Positions 36,543 to 45,209 of a stretch of DNA of 64,000 nucleotides are shown piece by piece. Source of the stretch: Flavipsychrobacter sp. (GTDB taxonomy: Bacteria > Bacteroidota > Bacteroidia > Chitinophagales > Chitinophagaceae); assembly GCA_016786565.1 (NCBI GenBank), contig JAEUVY010000088.1, positions 1 through 64,000 of the forward strand, given 5' to 3'. The notes beneath the pieces were generated by a model. That model was not told the origin of the DNA. It was given only the letters and a program-made list of their open reading frames with translations, and made no database searches. A program made the position numbers and the translations under genes. Position 1 is the first letter of the stretch. Each line of letters opens with the position of its first letter.

Positions 36543-37349
36543 TTAATCTACATCACGCACTATCCTGAAGCCCAGGGTGGGCCAATTGGATGATGGTACT
36601 GCATAGTGTTCGGGGTCTTGCCGGCGATAAGTATTCGTCATGAATTCGGGGTAGGTTGCGTAGAATCCCCCACGATACACCCTCGCTACTCCTGATGTTG
36701 GTCCTTTGGGGTTATTGGCTTCTCGTTTCTCGTAGTAATGTTCGTCATACCAGTCGCTGCACCATTCCTGCAGGTTGCCGTTCATGTCATATATTCCCAG
36801 TTCATTGGGCCGGTGTTGGCCCACCACCTGTGTATGTCTTGCTACCTCAGGCATATCATCGCTATACGCAGACGCTATGTCACGAATGTTGTTGCTGCCG
36901 CTGTACAGGTAATTGCTCAGGTAGTGGCCGCCACGCGCTGCGTATTCCCATTCCGCTTCAGTGGGCAGCCTGTGGTGTTTCCCGGTGCGGCGGTTCAGTT
37001 CCGCTAAAAATTGCTGCACCTCGTCCCAGCTCACACCTTCCATGGCGCATTGGCGGCAATTGCGGTAGCTACTGTAGTTGTAGCCCGTCACAACTTCCCA
37101 TTGTTCCTGTGTTATCTCGTAGATGCTCATGTAGAAGCTGCTCACCGTAACACTGTGCACCGGTTGTTCAGATGCGTGGCGGTTGCTGCCCATGTCAAAC
37201 GTGCCGCCCCGCACCAATACCATCCTTATGCTGTCGGTTGTGCTAAGCCGTGTTGCTACACGTGTCACAGCAGGCCGGTTTTGGGCAATGGCGATGCTGT
37301 CCGGCAATGCGGATAGATATAAAAGCGATACGATCAGAAGACGGTACAC
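36543..37349 (-). CDS. FGE/SUMF1-domain protein, probably not a formylglycine synthase
   Basis: The 268-residue protein has a signal peptide (cleavage likely after SIAIAQ) and one FGE-sulfatase domain: MVLVRGGTFDMGSNRHASEQPVHSVTVSSFYMSIYEITQEQWE, HRLPTEAEWEYAARGG, YDMNGNLQEWCSDWYDEHYY and VYRGGFYATYPEF. The two catalytic cysteines of aerobic FGE, expected near the final RGG-strand, are absent; that segment reads ATYPEFMTNTYRRQDP. It is therefore more likely a structural member such as the gliding-motility GldJ/GldK type. It converges on the lptD-like gene. Confidence 0.8.
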   Translation of the reverse strand: MYRLLIVSLLYLSALPDSIAIAQNRPAVTRVATRLSTTDSIRMVLVRGGTFDMGSNRHASEQPVHSVTVSSFYMSIYEITQEQWEVVTGYNYSSYRNCRQCAMEGVSWDEVQQFLAELNRRTGKHHRLPTEAEWEYAARGGHYLSNYLYSGSNNIRDIASAYSDDMPEVARHTQVVGQHRPNELGIYDMNGNLQEWCSDWYDEHYYEKREANNPKGPTSGVARVYRGGFYATYPEFMTNTYRRQDPEHYAVPSSNWPTLGFRIVRDVD

Positions 37350-37388
37350 ACTACGAATATACGAAACAGAGGTGTCAGGGGGACGCCG

Positions 37389-39767
37389 TTAGTCGGTGAT
37401 CTTGATGACATCGTCGTCTTCCTCGCCCATGAGGAAGTCGGTAGAATTGTTCTTTTTCTCTATCACCTTATCCATCCACAGCAGCAGAGCCGGCAGCAGG
37501 GTGAGGTTGGTCACCATGGCCAGGAACAGCGTGATGGAAGTGAGATAGCCCAGAGATTTAGTTCCATCAAATTGCGACAGCATAAACACAGCGAAACCCG
37601 CGATAAGAATGAGTGAAGTATAGATAATGCTGAGACCGGTATCGTGAATGGTACGGTGCACCGTATCGGCAATACTGTCGTCGTGCCGCACCAGTTCCTG
37701 TTTGAAGTTCACAAGGAAACGGATAGTAACATCGATAGTGATGCCCAGCGCCACACTGAATACGAGTACTGTAGACGGCTTGATTCGGATGCCGAACCAA
37801 CCCATAAGGCCGGCAGTGATGAGCAGCGGCACAATATTCACAATGATGGAGATGAGCAGTATCCGCCATGAACGGAAAAGTGCCACCATGCAGCCGAAGA
37901 TGATGAGGAAGGCAAGGATGAGACTGTCTCGCAGACTATCTACGATGAACTTACTACCCTCAAGGAAGGTGATGCTGGTGCCGGTGAACGTAACGGTGTA
38001 CTTACTGCTGTCGAATATCTTGTAAACCTGTGGTTTTATGGAGTCGAGGAGGGCAGGGAGCTTTCGCGAACCTACGTCGGCCATACTTACACTGATGCGT
38101 GCCTTCTGCTTGTTGCTGTCAATGAACGAAAGGAGCAGTTTATTGAACAAGGTGCCCTTGCCGGTGTCTTTTTTGGCAGAAAGGTATGGCTGCAGGAATG
38201 CAGCACCGAAGTCGCCGGGAACAGCAAAGTAAGAGGTATCCCCGCCAAAATATTGTTGTGAGGCGAACTTCACCCCGTTGGTTATGGAGAGTGGTTTGCC
38301 TATTTCTGGGTAAGACTCGAGGAGCGCACTCAGTTCGTCCATTTTTCTGATGACACCCAGGCCGTTCACCACTCCGCGTTTTTTGCGGGTGTCTATCACT
38401 ATCTCCAGCGGCATAACTCCCTTGAAGTTTGTCTCGAAGAACTTCAGGTCCACCGATACCTTGTCTGATTTCGGAAGGTCGTCCACAATGTGGGCGTCGT
38501 TTTTAAGGCGCAGCACCCCCCATACCGACAGGCCGCAAACCACAAATGTGAATGCGTAGATGGACATCCGGTGGCTGAACACCCAGTTGGTGATACGTGT
38601 CAGCACCTTATTGATGAGTCCGCTTTCCAGATACTTGGTGTGTTTTACCTTGGGCGGGGGCAGGAAGCTGAAGAAAGCCGGGATGAACACAAGAGAAATG
38701 AAGAACAGTGCAATGATGTTGATGCCCGCAACCAGACCGAATTCTTTAAGCAATACGCTTTTTGTGAAGAAGAATACGCCAAAACCAATTGCTGCGGTAA
38801 GGTTAGTGAAGAAGGTCACGATACCCATCCTGTCTACCATGCGCAACAGCGACTTCATCTTGTTGGGGTTGCGGTAATACTCAAAGTGATACCTGTTCAG
38901 CAGGTACACGCAGTTGGGAATACCGATCACCACCACCAGCGGCGGAATGAGTGCGGTGAGCAGCGTGATCTTGTAGCCCAGAAGTACAATGGTACCCACG
39001 CTCCAGATAACACCTATAGCCACCACCAGCATAGATGCCAATACTGCCGTGAACGACCGGAAGAAAATAACAAGGATCACTGCCGTAAGCACAAACGACA
39101 TAATAAGGAACAGCTTCATCTCAGACTGAACCTTCATCGCCATCTGTGTGCGAATGAGGGGCAGGCCCGAGTAGTGCATTTCCACGTTCTGTTCTTTGGC
39201 AAACGCTTCGCCAAGTGCCACTATGCTGTTAATGACCTCCGATCTGTCTTTTGAGTTAAGTACATTCTTCTCAATGCGGACCGCCATCATGTAGGCCTTC
39301 GTATCAGGGTTGTAGAGGAAACCCCTGTAGATGGGCAGGTTCTCAAATTCTCTCCTTATGCTGTCTACGTTAGCATAGGGGGGCTCTCCGGCTATCGTCA
39401 CCACCTTTAGCTTGGAGGTTAGGGTGTCTTTTACCAGGGTTACCGCACCGGGGATGCTGAGTACATTTTCCACAGCACGGACTTTCCCGATCTCCTTGCA
39501 GAGTTTGCCGTATGCGTTAAAAAAGGTTGGATCGAAGAACTTGTCGGTCTGTACCCCTATCACCATCAGGTTGCCATCCTCTCCGAATTGCTTCCTGAAA
39601 TTCTGATATTCTATATATTTGGGGTTGTCTGTGGGTACCGCCGAGGTGAATTCATAACTGAGTTTCACCTGAGATGCGAAATATCCCATTATTGCAGTAT
39701 CTGCCAATAGTGCTATCAGCAGGGCAACCCGGTACTTTATAATGAAAGCGGCTATCTTATGCCACAT
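37389..39767 (-). CDS. RND/MMPL-family exporter
   Basis: The 792-residue protein has the two-fold RND layout: one N-terminal helix, a periplasmic domain, a helix bundle at about 215-375, a second single helix and periplasmic domain, and a bundle at about 625-770. Motifs include VVAIGVIWSVGTIVLLGYKITLLTALIPPLVVVIGIPNCVYLLNRY and VLVFSVALGITIDVTIRFLVNF. At this size, without adaptor genes nearby, it fits the HAE3/MMPL group that moves lipids or hydrophobic compounds. The cargo is unknown. Confidence 0.88.
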   Translation of the reverse strand: MWHKIAAFIIKYRVALLIALLADTAIMGYFASQVKLSYEFTSAVPTDNPKYIEYQNFRKQFGEDGNLMVIGVQTDKFFDPTFFNAYGKLCKEIGKVRAVENVLSIPGAVTLVKDTLTSKLKVVTIAGEPPYANVDSIRREFENLPIYRGFLYNPDTKAYMMAVRIEKNVLNSKDRSEVINSIVALGEAFAKEQNVEMHYSGLPLIRTQMAMKVQSEMKLFLIMSFVLTAVILVIFFRSFTAVLASMLVVAIGVIWSVGTIVLLGYKITLLTALIPPLVVVIGIPNCVYLLNRYHFEYYRNPNKMKSLLRMVDRMGIVTFFTNLTAAIGFGVFFFTKSVLLKEFGLVAGINIIALFFISLVFIPAFFSFLPPPKVKHTKYLESGLINKVLTRITNWVFSHRMSIYAFTFVVCGLSVWGVLRLKNDAHIVDDLPKSDKVSVDLKFFETNFKGVMPLEIVIDTRKKRGVVNGLGVIRKMDELSALLESYPEIGKPLSITNGVKFASQQYFGGDTSYFAVPGDFGAAFLQPYLSAKKDTGKGTLFNKLLLSFIDSNKQKARISVSMADVGSRKLPALLDSIKPQVYKIFDSSKYTVTFTGTSITFLEGSKFIVDSLRDSLILAFLIIFGCMVALFRSWRILLISIIVNIVPLLITAGLMGWFGIRIKPSTVLVFSVALGITIDVTIRFLVNFKQELVRHDDSIADTVHRTIHDTGLSIIYTSLILIAGFAVFMLSQFDGTKSLGYLTSITLFLAMVTNLTLLPALLLWMDKVIEKKNNSTDFLMGEEDDDVIKITD

Positions 39768-40117
39768 GTGAGAGCGTTGCGGTTAAAAACGGTAAAATTA
39801 CTAAAAGGGTAGGTCAATATCCACTTCTTACGATTAACAATATATCATTTCATGCCCTGTATCGTCGCACAGTTTATTGCCCTGCGATTGTAGGCGGGTA
39901 TAATTTTGGGTTAATAAAATGCCCTATCGCGGAATAGTGGGCATCATCTTCAGGCGGTCGATTGCGGCACCTTGTGTCGGCTTGCTGCAAAATGGCTGCG
40001 GACGTTGAATTATGCCTTGTTTCAGGCAACTATTTTTATCTAATGTTTTTATTTTCCAGAAAATAATTACTAACATTGTAGGGTAATTCGGTATATACCA
40101 CAACTATTCAAATAAAA
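39768..40117. other. Gene-free stretch before the 40.1 kb secreted protein
   Basis: No open frame of note. A TTATTTTCC-AGAAAATAA inverted repeat lies near 40050-40067 and TAACATTG near 40071-40078 is a weak -7 candidate for the gene to the right. Confidence 0.4.
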
Positions 40118-41407
40118 ATGCCATTTATGAACAAAATGAAGTTACTCTTAACTCTTGCTGCACCTGCTCTGTTGTTTCAGGCCGCACAAGCGCAATCTTC
40201 AAGACTTACAGCTCAGGCACATTGGATTCACAATGGCGCAGAATTCAAGCGTTATGACTCTACCGCATATAACTATCTTTCTACTTCAAGGGGTGGTGAT
40301 CTGAACAGCCAGTTGAAGTTTGACGAGGGTACTTCATGGATCTTTGTAATGGGCGACACCCAGAACAACAACCAAAGGTGGATCCAGGAGTTCGATGCGA
40401 ACAACAATCTTACTACTTCTGTAGAGCAGAACTGGGATATGGTGCTCATGACATGGGCTAACACGTTCAAAAGCATCTATACGTACAATGCAAATAACAC
40501 GAAGGCTACCATGATCAGGCAGCATTGGGATGGTACTTCTTCATGGATCACCGACTCTAAGAACACCTACAGCTACAATGCTGCCGGAAAGATGGAGCAA
40601 GATCAGTACGCTACATGGGACGGTACTGCATACACACTGCAGAGCGACGTTACTTACTATTACGATGCCGCAGGCAACAAGATCAATGAAACAGGACGCG
40701 ACTGGTCTACTACCACTCCGGTATATACTAACCGCATCAACTACACTTACACTACTTCAAACAAGCTGAAGACCCTCACAAACGGTAACTGGAGCGGTAC
40801 AGCATGGACTGATGTTGATATGTATACGCACGAGTACGATACTACCGGTAACAAAGTGTCTACGCTGCACAGCATCTGGAATGGCACTGCTTTCCAGAAC
40901 AGTCAGCTCAGCCTCTACAGTTCTTTCACAGGCGGTAACGCTGCTTCTGAGACTGTTCAGACATGGGATACTACAGGAACAGGATCGTGGAAAGATACTT
41001 ACCATTTTGCTCATACATACAACAGCAACGGTAAGCTCACTTCATCAACACGTCAGTCTTATGACATGAGCATCCCTGGTTGGGTGTCTGCTTCAGGCGA
41101 TACAAAAGCTAACTACTACTACGGTACTTTCGTTTCTGTGAAGAGCGTAAGCAACAACGGTGGCACCGCTACTCTGTTCCCTGTACCTGCTGAAAGCACA
41201 TTGAACATTCAGCTGAACTGGAACCGCGCTCAGGCTTCAACCGTGATCATTGCAGATATGCAGGGTCGTGTTGTGAAAACAACTTCAGTTGCTGCAGGTC
41301 AGAACAATATCAGCTTCAATGTAGCTGATCTGGCTGATGGTATCTACATGGTTAACATCAGCGGTGCTGAGGGCCAGATCGTTAAGCAGATCGCTGTAGC
41401 TCACTAA
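40118..41407 (+). CDS. Secreted repeat protein with T9SS sorting domain
   Basis: The 429-residue protein has a signal peptide (MKLLLTLAAPALLFQAAQAQ). Between about residues 60 and 330 it has repeats of about 40 residues with a tryptophan and then Y-Y(D/N)A-GN/GK (QHWDGTSSWITDSKNTYSYNAAGK, YATWDGTAYTLQSDVTYYYDAAGN), loosely similar to YD/RHS-type repeats. The last 75 residues form a type A T9SS sorting domain (TLFPVPAESTLNIQLNW to GQIVKQIAVAH). Its role is unknown; carbohydrate or surface binding is possible. Alternative starts lie at 40127 and 40136. Confidence 0.8.
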   Translation: MPFMNKMKLLLTLAAPALLFQAAQAQSSRLTAQAHWIHNGAEFKRYDSTAYNYLSTSRGGDLNSQLKFDEGTSWIFVMGDTQNNNQRWIQEFDANNNLTTSVEQNWDMVLMTWANTFKSIYTYNANNTKATMIRQHWDGTSSWITDSKNTYSYNAAGKMEQDQYATWDGTAYTLQSDVTYYYDAAGNKINETGRDWSTTTPVYTNRINYTYTTSNKLKTLTNGNWSGTAWTDVDMYTHEYDTTGNKVSTLHSIWNGTAFQNSQLSLYSSFTGGNAASETVQTWDTTGTGSWKDTYHFAHTYNSNGKLTSSTRQSYDMSIPGWVSASGDTKANYYYGTFVSVKSVSNNGGTATLFPVPAESTLNIQLNWNRAQASTVIIADMQGRVVKTTSVAAGQNNISFNVADLADGIYMVNISGAEGQIVKQIAVAH

Positions 41408-41431
41408 TACTGATACAATAGCATTATACGG

Positions 41432-41461
41432 GCGGCTCACCATTTGGTGGGCCGCTTTTTT
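41432..41461 (+). terminator. Terminator of the 40.1 kb gene
   Basis: GCGGC-TCACC pairs with GGTGG-GCCGC across a 4-base loop, followed by six T. Confidence 0.9.
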
Positions 41462-41499
41462 GTGTAAGTATGCCGATACCTTGCCGCCCAATTTGATTA

Positions 41500-41507
41500 C
41501 ATTTGTA
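41500..41507 (+). promoter_or_regulatory. -7 promoter box for murI
   Basis: TACATTTG matches TAnnTTTG. It lies about 20 bases before the TTG start at 41527. Confidence 0.45.
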
Positions 41508-41526
41508 ACACAATCATTCACCTTTT

Positions 41527-42345
41527 TTGCAACATCCTATAGGTATATTCGATTCGGGTTACGGTGGGCTCACGGTGTTTTGCTCCATCGCAGAGGCACT
41601 GCCTCAGTACGACTATATATACCTGGGCGATAATGGCCGCGCACCCTATGGCAACCGCTCGTTCGATACTGTTCACCAATATACTCTGGAGTGTGTAGAG
41701 TGGTTCTTCAAAATGGGGTGCCCGCTGGTGATATTGGCATGCAATACAGCATCTGCAAAGGCATTGCGCACCATTCAGCAGCGCGATCTGCCCCGTATTG
41801 CTCCGGACAAGCGGGTACTGGGTGTTATCCGTCCCACAGCCGAGGTGGTGGGCAGGTATACGAAGACGGGTGTTGTGGGCGTTTTGGGTACCAGAGGAAC
41901 TGTCTCTTCGGGTTCCTATGCCATAGAGATCAGTCATTTTTTTCCTGAAGTTACGGTACACCAGTTGGCCTGCCCCATGTGGGTACCGCTCATTGAGAAT
42001 GGTGAATATGACTCGGACGGTGCAGACTATTTTGTGAAGAAATACCTGGACGAGCTGTTACAGCAGGCACCCGGCATTGATACCATTTTGCTTGCCTGTA
42101 CCCACTATCCGTTGCTCATCAATAAGATCATGAAGTTCTTACCTGCCCATATTTCTGTGGTAACACAGGGTGGGATAGTAGCCGAAAGCTTGACAGACTA
42201 TCTTATAAGGCATCCGGAAATGGAAACACGCATCAGCAAGGGCGGAAGTACCCGTTACTATACTACAGATGACACCGCTGATTTTGACGCGCACGGCTCT
42301 TTGTTCCTTGGTCGCGAGGTGCGTTCGCAGTTCACAACACTTTGA
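41527..42345 (+). CDS. murI: Glutamate racemase
   Basis: The 272-residue enzyme interconverts L- and D-glutamate for peptidoglycan. It has the N-terminal GIFDSGYGGLTV motif, the first catalytic cysteine in LACNTASAKA and the second in LLACTHYPLL. The start appears to be TTG 41527, because the family N-terminus (HPIGIFDSG) is at the edge of the frame and no ATG is available nearby. Confidence 0.95.
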   Translation: MQHPIGIFDSGYGGLTVFCSIAEALPQYDYIYLGDNGRAPYGNRSFDTVHQYTLECVEWFFKMGCPLVILACNTASAKALRTIQQRDLPRIAPDKRVLGVIRPTAEVVGRYTKTGVVGVLGTRGTVSSGSYAIEISHFFPEVTVHQLACPMWVPLIENGEYDSDGADYFVKKYLDELLQQAPGIDTILLACTHYPLLINKIMKFLPAHISVVTQGGIVAESLTDYLIRHPEMETRISKGGSTRYYTTDDTADFDAHGSLFLGREVRSQFTTL

Positions 42346-42372
42346 TGGTGAGATTTGTTCACTACAGGGCAT

Positions 42373-42404
42373 AAAAAAAGGCTGTAACGAAACAGCCTTT
42401 TTTT
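42373..42404. terminator. Bidirectional terminator between murI and the H1-like gene
   Basis: A-run, GGCTGT, 6-base loop, ACAGCC, T-run: both strands show a stem followed by seven T. It serves the converging murI and histone-like genes. Confidence 0.92.
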
Positions 42405-42422
42405 AAGATCGCTAGAAAAATC

Positions 42423-42719
42423 TTATTTCTTCTTAGCGGCGGTCTTTTTAGGACCAGCATTCTTTTTAGGAGCTGCTGCTTTTTTAGGAGCTGCTGCTGC
42501 CTTTTTAGGAGCTGCTGCTTTTTTAGGAGCTGCCGCTTTTTTAGCAGGTGCCGCTTTTTTAGCCGGCGCTGCTTTTTTCGCAGGTGCTGCTTTTTTAGCG
42601 GGAGCCGCTTTTTTTGCAGGTGCTGCTTTTTTTGCTGGCGCTGCTGCTTTTTTAGCAGGCGCTGCTTTTTTGGCTGGCGCTGCTGCTTTTTTCGCAGGCG
42701 CTTTTTTTGCTGTTGCCAT
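42423..42719 (-). CDS. Histone H1-like Lys/Ala/Pro-rich protein
   Basis: The 98-residue protein is almost wholly made of repeats of (A)PAKKAA and (A)PKKAA, giving a very basic, disordered chain like the C-terminal tail of eukaryotic H1 or bacterial H1-like proteins. It should bind DNA, and perhaps RNA, without sequence specificity. It lies 78 bases after rpmA on the same strand, with a weak hairpin between. The repeat makes length differences between strains likely. Confidence 0.85.
   Translation of the reverse strand: MATAKKAPAKKAAAPAKKAAPAKKAAAPAKKAAPAKKAAPAKKAAPAKKAAPAKKAAPAKKAAAPKKAAAPKKAAAAPKKAAAPKKNAGPKKTAAKKK
42430..42712 (-). repeat. Degenerate 15-18 bp tandem repeats inside the H1-like gene
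   Basis: The DNA is a tandem array encoding PAKKAA/PKKAA; on the + strand it reads as repeats of GCTGCTTTTTTAGCAGG with small variations. Slippage may change copy number. Confidence 0.7.
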
Positions 42720-42762
42720 AACTGTGAATTTAAGGGTTAAACAAAAATCTTTATAATGGCAA

Positions 42763-42793
42763 AATCGCCGTAGGGGGTTAGTCCTCGGCGATT
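42763..42793 (-). terminator. Weak hairpin between rpmA and the H1-like gene
   Basis: AATCGCCG pairs with CGGCGATT across a 15-base loop, then TTGCC on the minus strand. It may act as a partial terminator, letting some transcription continue into the H1-like gene. Confidence 0.5.
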
Positions 42794-42797
42794 CGGA

Positions 42798-43052
42798 TTA
42801 ATTAACTGCGCTTACTGATACTAATGTCTTCGTCCTTGTCTTACGGAATTCAACGATGCCGTCGGTAAGGGCGAAAATGGTAAAATCTTTACCAAGACCT
42901 ACGTTCGTACCAGGATGATACACTGTACCACGCTGACGAACGATTATGTTTCCTGAGATGGCAGGCTGACCACCGAATATCTTTACACCGAGTCTTTTGC
43001 TATGTGAGTCGCGGCCGTTCCGTACACTGCCTTCCCCTTTTTTGTGTGCCAT
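42798..43052 (-). CDS. rpmA: 50S ribosomal protein L27
   Basis: The 84-residue protein is a full-length L27: [29 protein letters not shown], then [31 protein letters not shown]. It sits at the peptidyl transferase centre. It follows rplU with 47 bases between, the universal order. There is no N-terminal extension of the Firmicutes type. Confidence 0.97.
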   Translation of the reverse strand: MAHKKGEGSVRNGRDSHSKRLGVKIFGGQPAISGNIIVRQRGTVYHPGTNVGLGKDFTIFALTDGIVEFRKTRTKTLVSVSAVN

Positions 43053-43099
43053 TGTTTATTGGTTAATTACTATTACGTGTTAAAGTTAAGAAATTTCAA

Positions 43100-43399
43100 T
43101 TAAGCAATCTCATTTATTTTAATTTTCGTCAGGTACTGGCGGTGACCATTACTTTTCTGGTAACCTTTCCTGCGCTTTTTCTTGAAAACGATAACCTTAT
43201 CGCCTTTCAGATGGTCTATGATCTCAGCCTGAACTTTCGTAGTGTTCTTGCCTACTGTGATGTTGCCTCCATTGCTTACCATAAGCACATTAGAAAACTC
43301 AACCTTATCGCCTGCATTTCCGCTCAGACGATGCACAAACAGCTCATCATTCTGCTTAACCTTGAACTGCTGCCCTGCTATATTAACTATTGCAAACAT
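43100..43399 (-). CDS. rplU: 50S ribosomal protein L21
   Basis: From ATG 43399 the product is 99 residues (MFAIVNIAGQQFKVKQNDELFVHRL), ending in KKRRKGYQKSNGHRQYLTKIKINEI, both diagnostic of L21. A longer frame to 43423 enters the TACCTTTG promoter box region and lacks similarity. Confidence 0.96.
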   Translation of the reverse strand: MFAIVNIAGQQFKVKQNDELFVHRLSGNAGDKVEFSNVLMVSNGGNITVGKNTTKVQAEIIDHLKGDKVIVFKKKRRKGYQKSNGHRQYLTKIKINEIA

Positions 43400-43420
43400 G
43401 ATATACCTAAAATATTTCTG

Positions 43421-43428
43421 CAAAGGTA
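43421..43428 (-). promoter_or_regulatory. -7 promoter box for rplU-rpmA
   Basis: TACCTTTG on the minus strand, 21 bases before the rplU ATG. Confidence 0.55.
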
Positions 43429-43613
43429 AGGAAGTTTTTCGTTTAAAACAACAAAAAAATAATTATTCTTTTATCCGTCCTGTTCCCCTCGCTAACTGAG
43501 CAATTTCTATTGATGTAAAATTAGTTTTTTATTTCATTGTCCGCAATGCTCAGTTGCAATGCCCGACACGCTTTCTGTGCTTCGTTTTTAACATCTCCCC
43601 TCGTTTTAATTAG

Positions 43614-43621
43614 TAACTTTG
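43614..43621 (+). promoter_or_regulatory. -7 promoter box for the GH3-family gene
   Basis: TAACTTTG matches TAnnTTTG, 18 bases before ATG 43640. Confidence 0.5.
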
Positions 43622-43639
43622 GCATCCAATCTGTAACGG

Positions 43640-45136
43640 ATGAAAATAAAATCTTTCCTTGCAAAGCCCTACGCGTACATAGTGCATTCAAGGGTGCGTA
43701 AGGGCATGGCAACAGCAGTTGCAGACCAGCAGGCAATTCTTCAATACCTGCTCAAGAGCGGCAGCCGCACTGTTTTCGGGAAAGAACACAACTTCCAGCA
43801 GCTAAAGACTTACGAGGATTTCAGGAATGCGGTTCCCATTCGTGATTACGAGGCTTTCATTCCCTGGATAGAGAGGATAAAGAAGGGGGAACCGAATGTA
43901 CTGTGGAAGGGGCGCCCAATATATTTTGCCAAGACATCCGGCACTACAAGCGGGGTCAAGTATATACCTATCTCAAAAGAGTCTATACCCAATCATATAG
44001 CCGGTGCACGCGATGCACTGCTCTGCTATATGGCGGAAAGCGGAAACACTGCGTTTGCCGATGGGAAAATGATATTCCTATCGGGATCGCCTGAGCTGGA
44101 ACGAGTGGGAGGTATACCCACCGGCAGGCTCAGTGGCATTGTCAATCACTTTATTCCCCGCTACCTGCGCGGCAATCAGTTGCCGTCATACGAGACCAAT
44201 TGCATTGAAGATTGGGAGACGAAACTGGAAAAGATAGTGCAGGAGACCATGAATGAGAATATGACGCTGATAAGCGGTATTCCCCCATGGATGCAGATGT
44301 ACTTCGACTGGCTGATTCAGCGTAATGAAGGTAAGAAGATTAAAGACATCTTCCCCAAACTTCAGGTGATAGTGCATGGTGGGGTGAATTTTGAACCTTA
44401 TCGCGCCCGTCTTACTGATAGTCTGGGTGGCCAGGTCGATATGATAGAGACCTTCCCGGCGTCCGAGGGCTTCTTTGCTTTTCAGGACCGCATTGGTGGC
44501 GAAGGCCTGTTGCTGAATACCAACGCAGGTATTTTCTACGAATTCATCCCTGCCGCCGAAATACATAACGAAAACCCCACGCGCCTGTCGCTGGCCGATG
44601 TGAAGGCGGGCGAGAACTACGCACTTATTGTGAGTACCAATGCCGGCCTTTGGGGATACAACATCGGCGATACAGTTCGCTTCATCAGCACCGATCCCTA
44701 CCGCCTGGTAGTGACGGGCCGTGTGAAACATTTCATCTCGGCCTTCGGCGAGCATGTGATAGGTGAGGAGGTTGAGTACGCGATCATGAACGCTGCCCGC
44801 GAACATGATGTGCAGGTAACAGAGTTCACCATTGCGCCGCGCATACAGGTATCGGGCGAATTGCCTTATCACGAATGGTTTGTGGAGTTTGGCACTATGC
44901 CGACCGATATGGACGCTTTTGCCACAACCGTCAACAACCATTTGCGCGCCAAAAACATTTATTACGAAGATCTGATGTCTGGCAACATTCTGCAGCCGCT
45001 GAAAATAAGGGTGATGAAAAAGAACACCTTCATCGAATACATGCGCTCCATAGGCAAGCTGGGCGGGCAGAACAAGGTGCCGCGCCTGGGCAACGACCGC
45101 AAGATAGCCGATGCGTTGCAACCCTGGATAGCCTGA
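43640..45136 (+). CDS. GH3-family acyl-adenylate/amide ligase-like protein
   Basis: The 498-residue protein matches the bacterial members of the GH3 family, named after plant enzymes that join amino acids to hormones via acyl-adenylates. Motifs include PIYFAKTSGTTSGVKYIPIS (nucleotide-binding loop), IPPWMQMYFDWL, VDMIETFPASEGFFAFQ and IGDTVRFISTDPYRLVVTGRVKHFISAFGEHV. Such genes are widespread in Bacteroidota and their substrate is not known. Transcribed alone from its own -7 box. Confidence 0.85.
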   Translation: MKIKSFLAKPYAYIVHSRVRKGMATAVADQQAILQYLLKSGSRTVFGKEHNFQQLKTYEDFRNAVPIRDYEAFIPWIERIKKGEPNVLWKGRPIYFAKTSGTTSGVKYIPISKESIPNHIAGARDALLCYMAESGNTAFADGKMIFLSGSPELERVGGIPTGRLSGIVNHFIPRYLRGNQLPSYETNCIEDWETKLEKIVQETMNENMTLISGIPPWMQMYFDWLIQRNEGKKIKDIFPKLQVIVHGGVNFEPYRARLTDSLGGQVDMIETFPASEGFFAFQDRIGGEGLLLNTNAGIFYEFIPAAEIHNENPTRLSLADVKAGENYALIVSTNAGLWGYNIGDTVRFISTDPYRLVVTGRVKHFISAFGEHVIGEEVEYAIMNAAREHDVQVTEFTIAPRIQVSGELPYHEWFVEFGTMPTDMDAFATTVNNHLRAKNIYYEDLMSGNILQPLKIRVMKKNTFIEYMRSIGKLGGQNKVPRLGNDRKIADALQPWIA

Positions 45137-45155
45137 TATTTTGGTTCACAGATAT

Positions 45156-45191
45156 AACGAATAAGCCCCGCAATTGCGGGGCTTATTCGTT
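45156..45191. terminator. Perfect 36-bp palindromic bidirectional terminator
   Basis: The 18 bases 45156-45173 are the exact reverse complement of 45174-45191 (arms AACGAATAAGCCCCGCAA). It lies between the converging GH3-family and OmpA-like genes. The GC-rich core CCCCGCAATTGCGGGG is flanked by AT-rich outer arms that can serve as the U-rich side on either strand. Confidence 0.8.
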
Positions 45192-45209
45192 ATTGTTAAG
45201 ACTTGTAAA

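Noticed and set aside
42430..42712. Short tandem repeats that could be a satellite or CRISPR-like array
   Set aside because: They are the coding repeats of the Lys/Ala/Pro-rich protein, in one open frame with start, stop and terminator.
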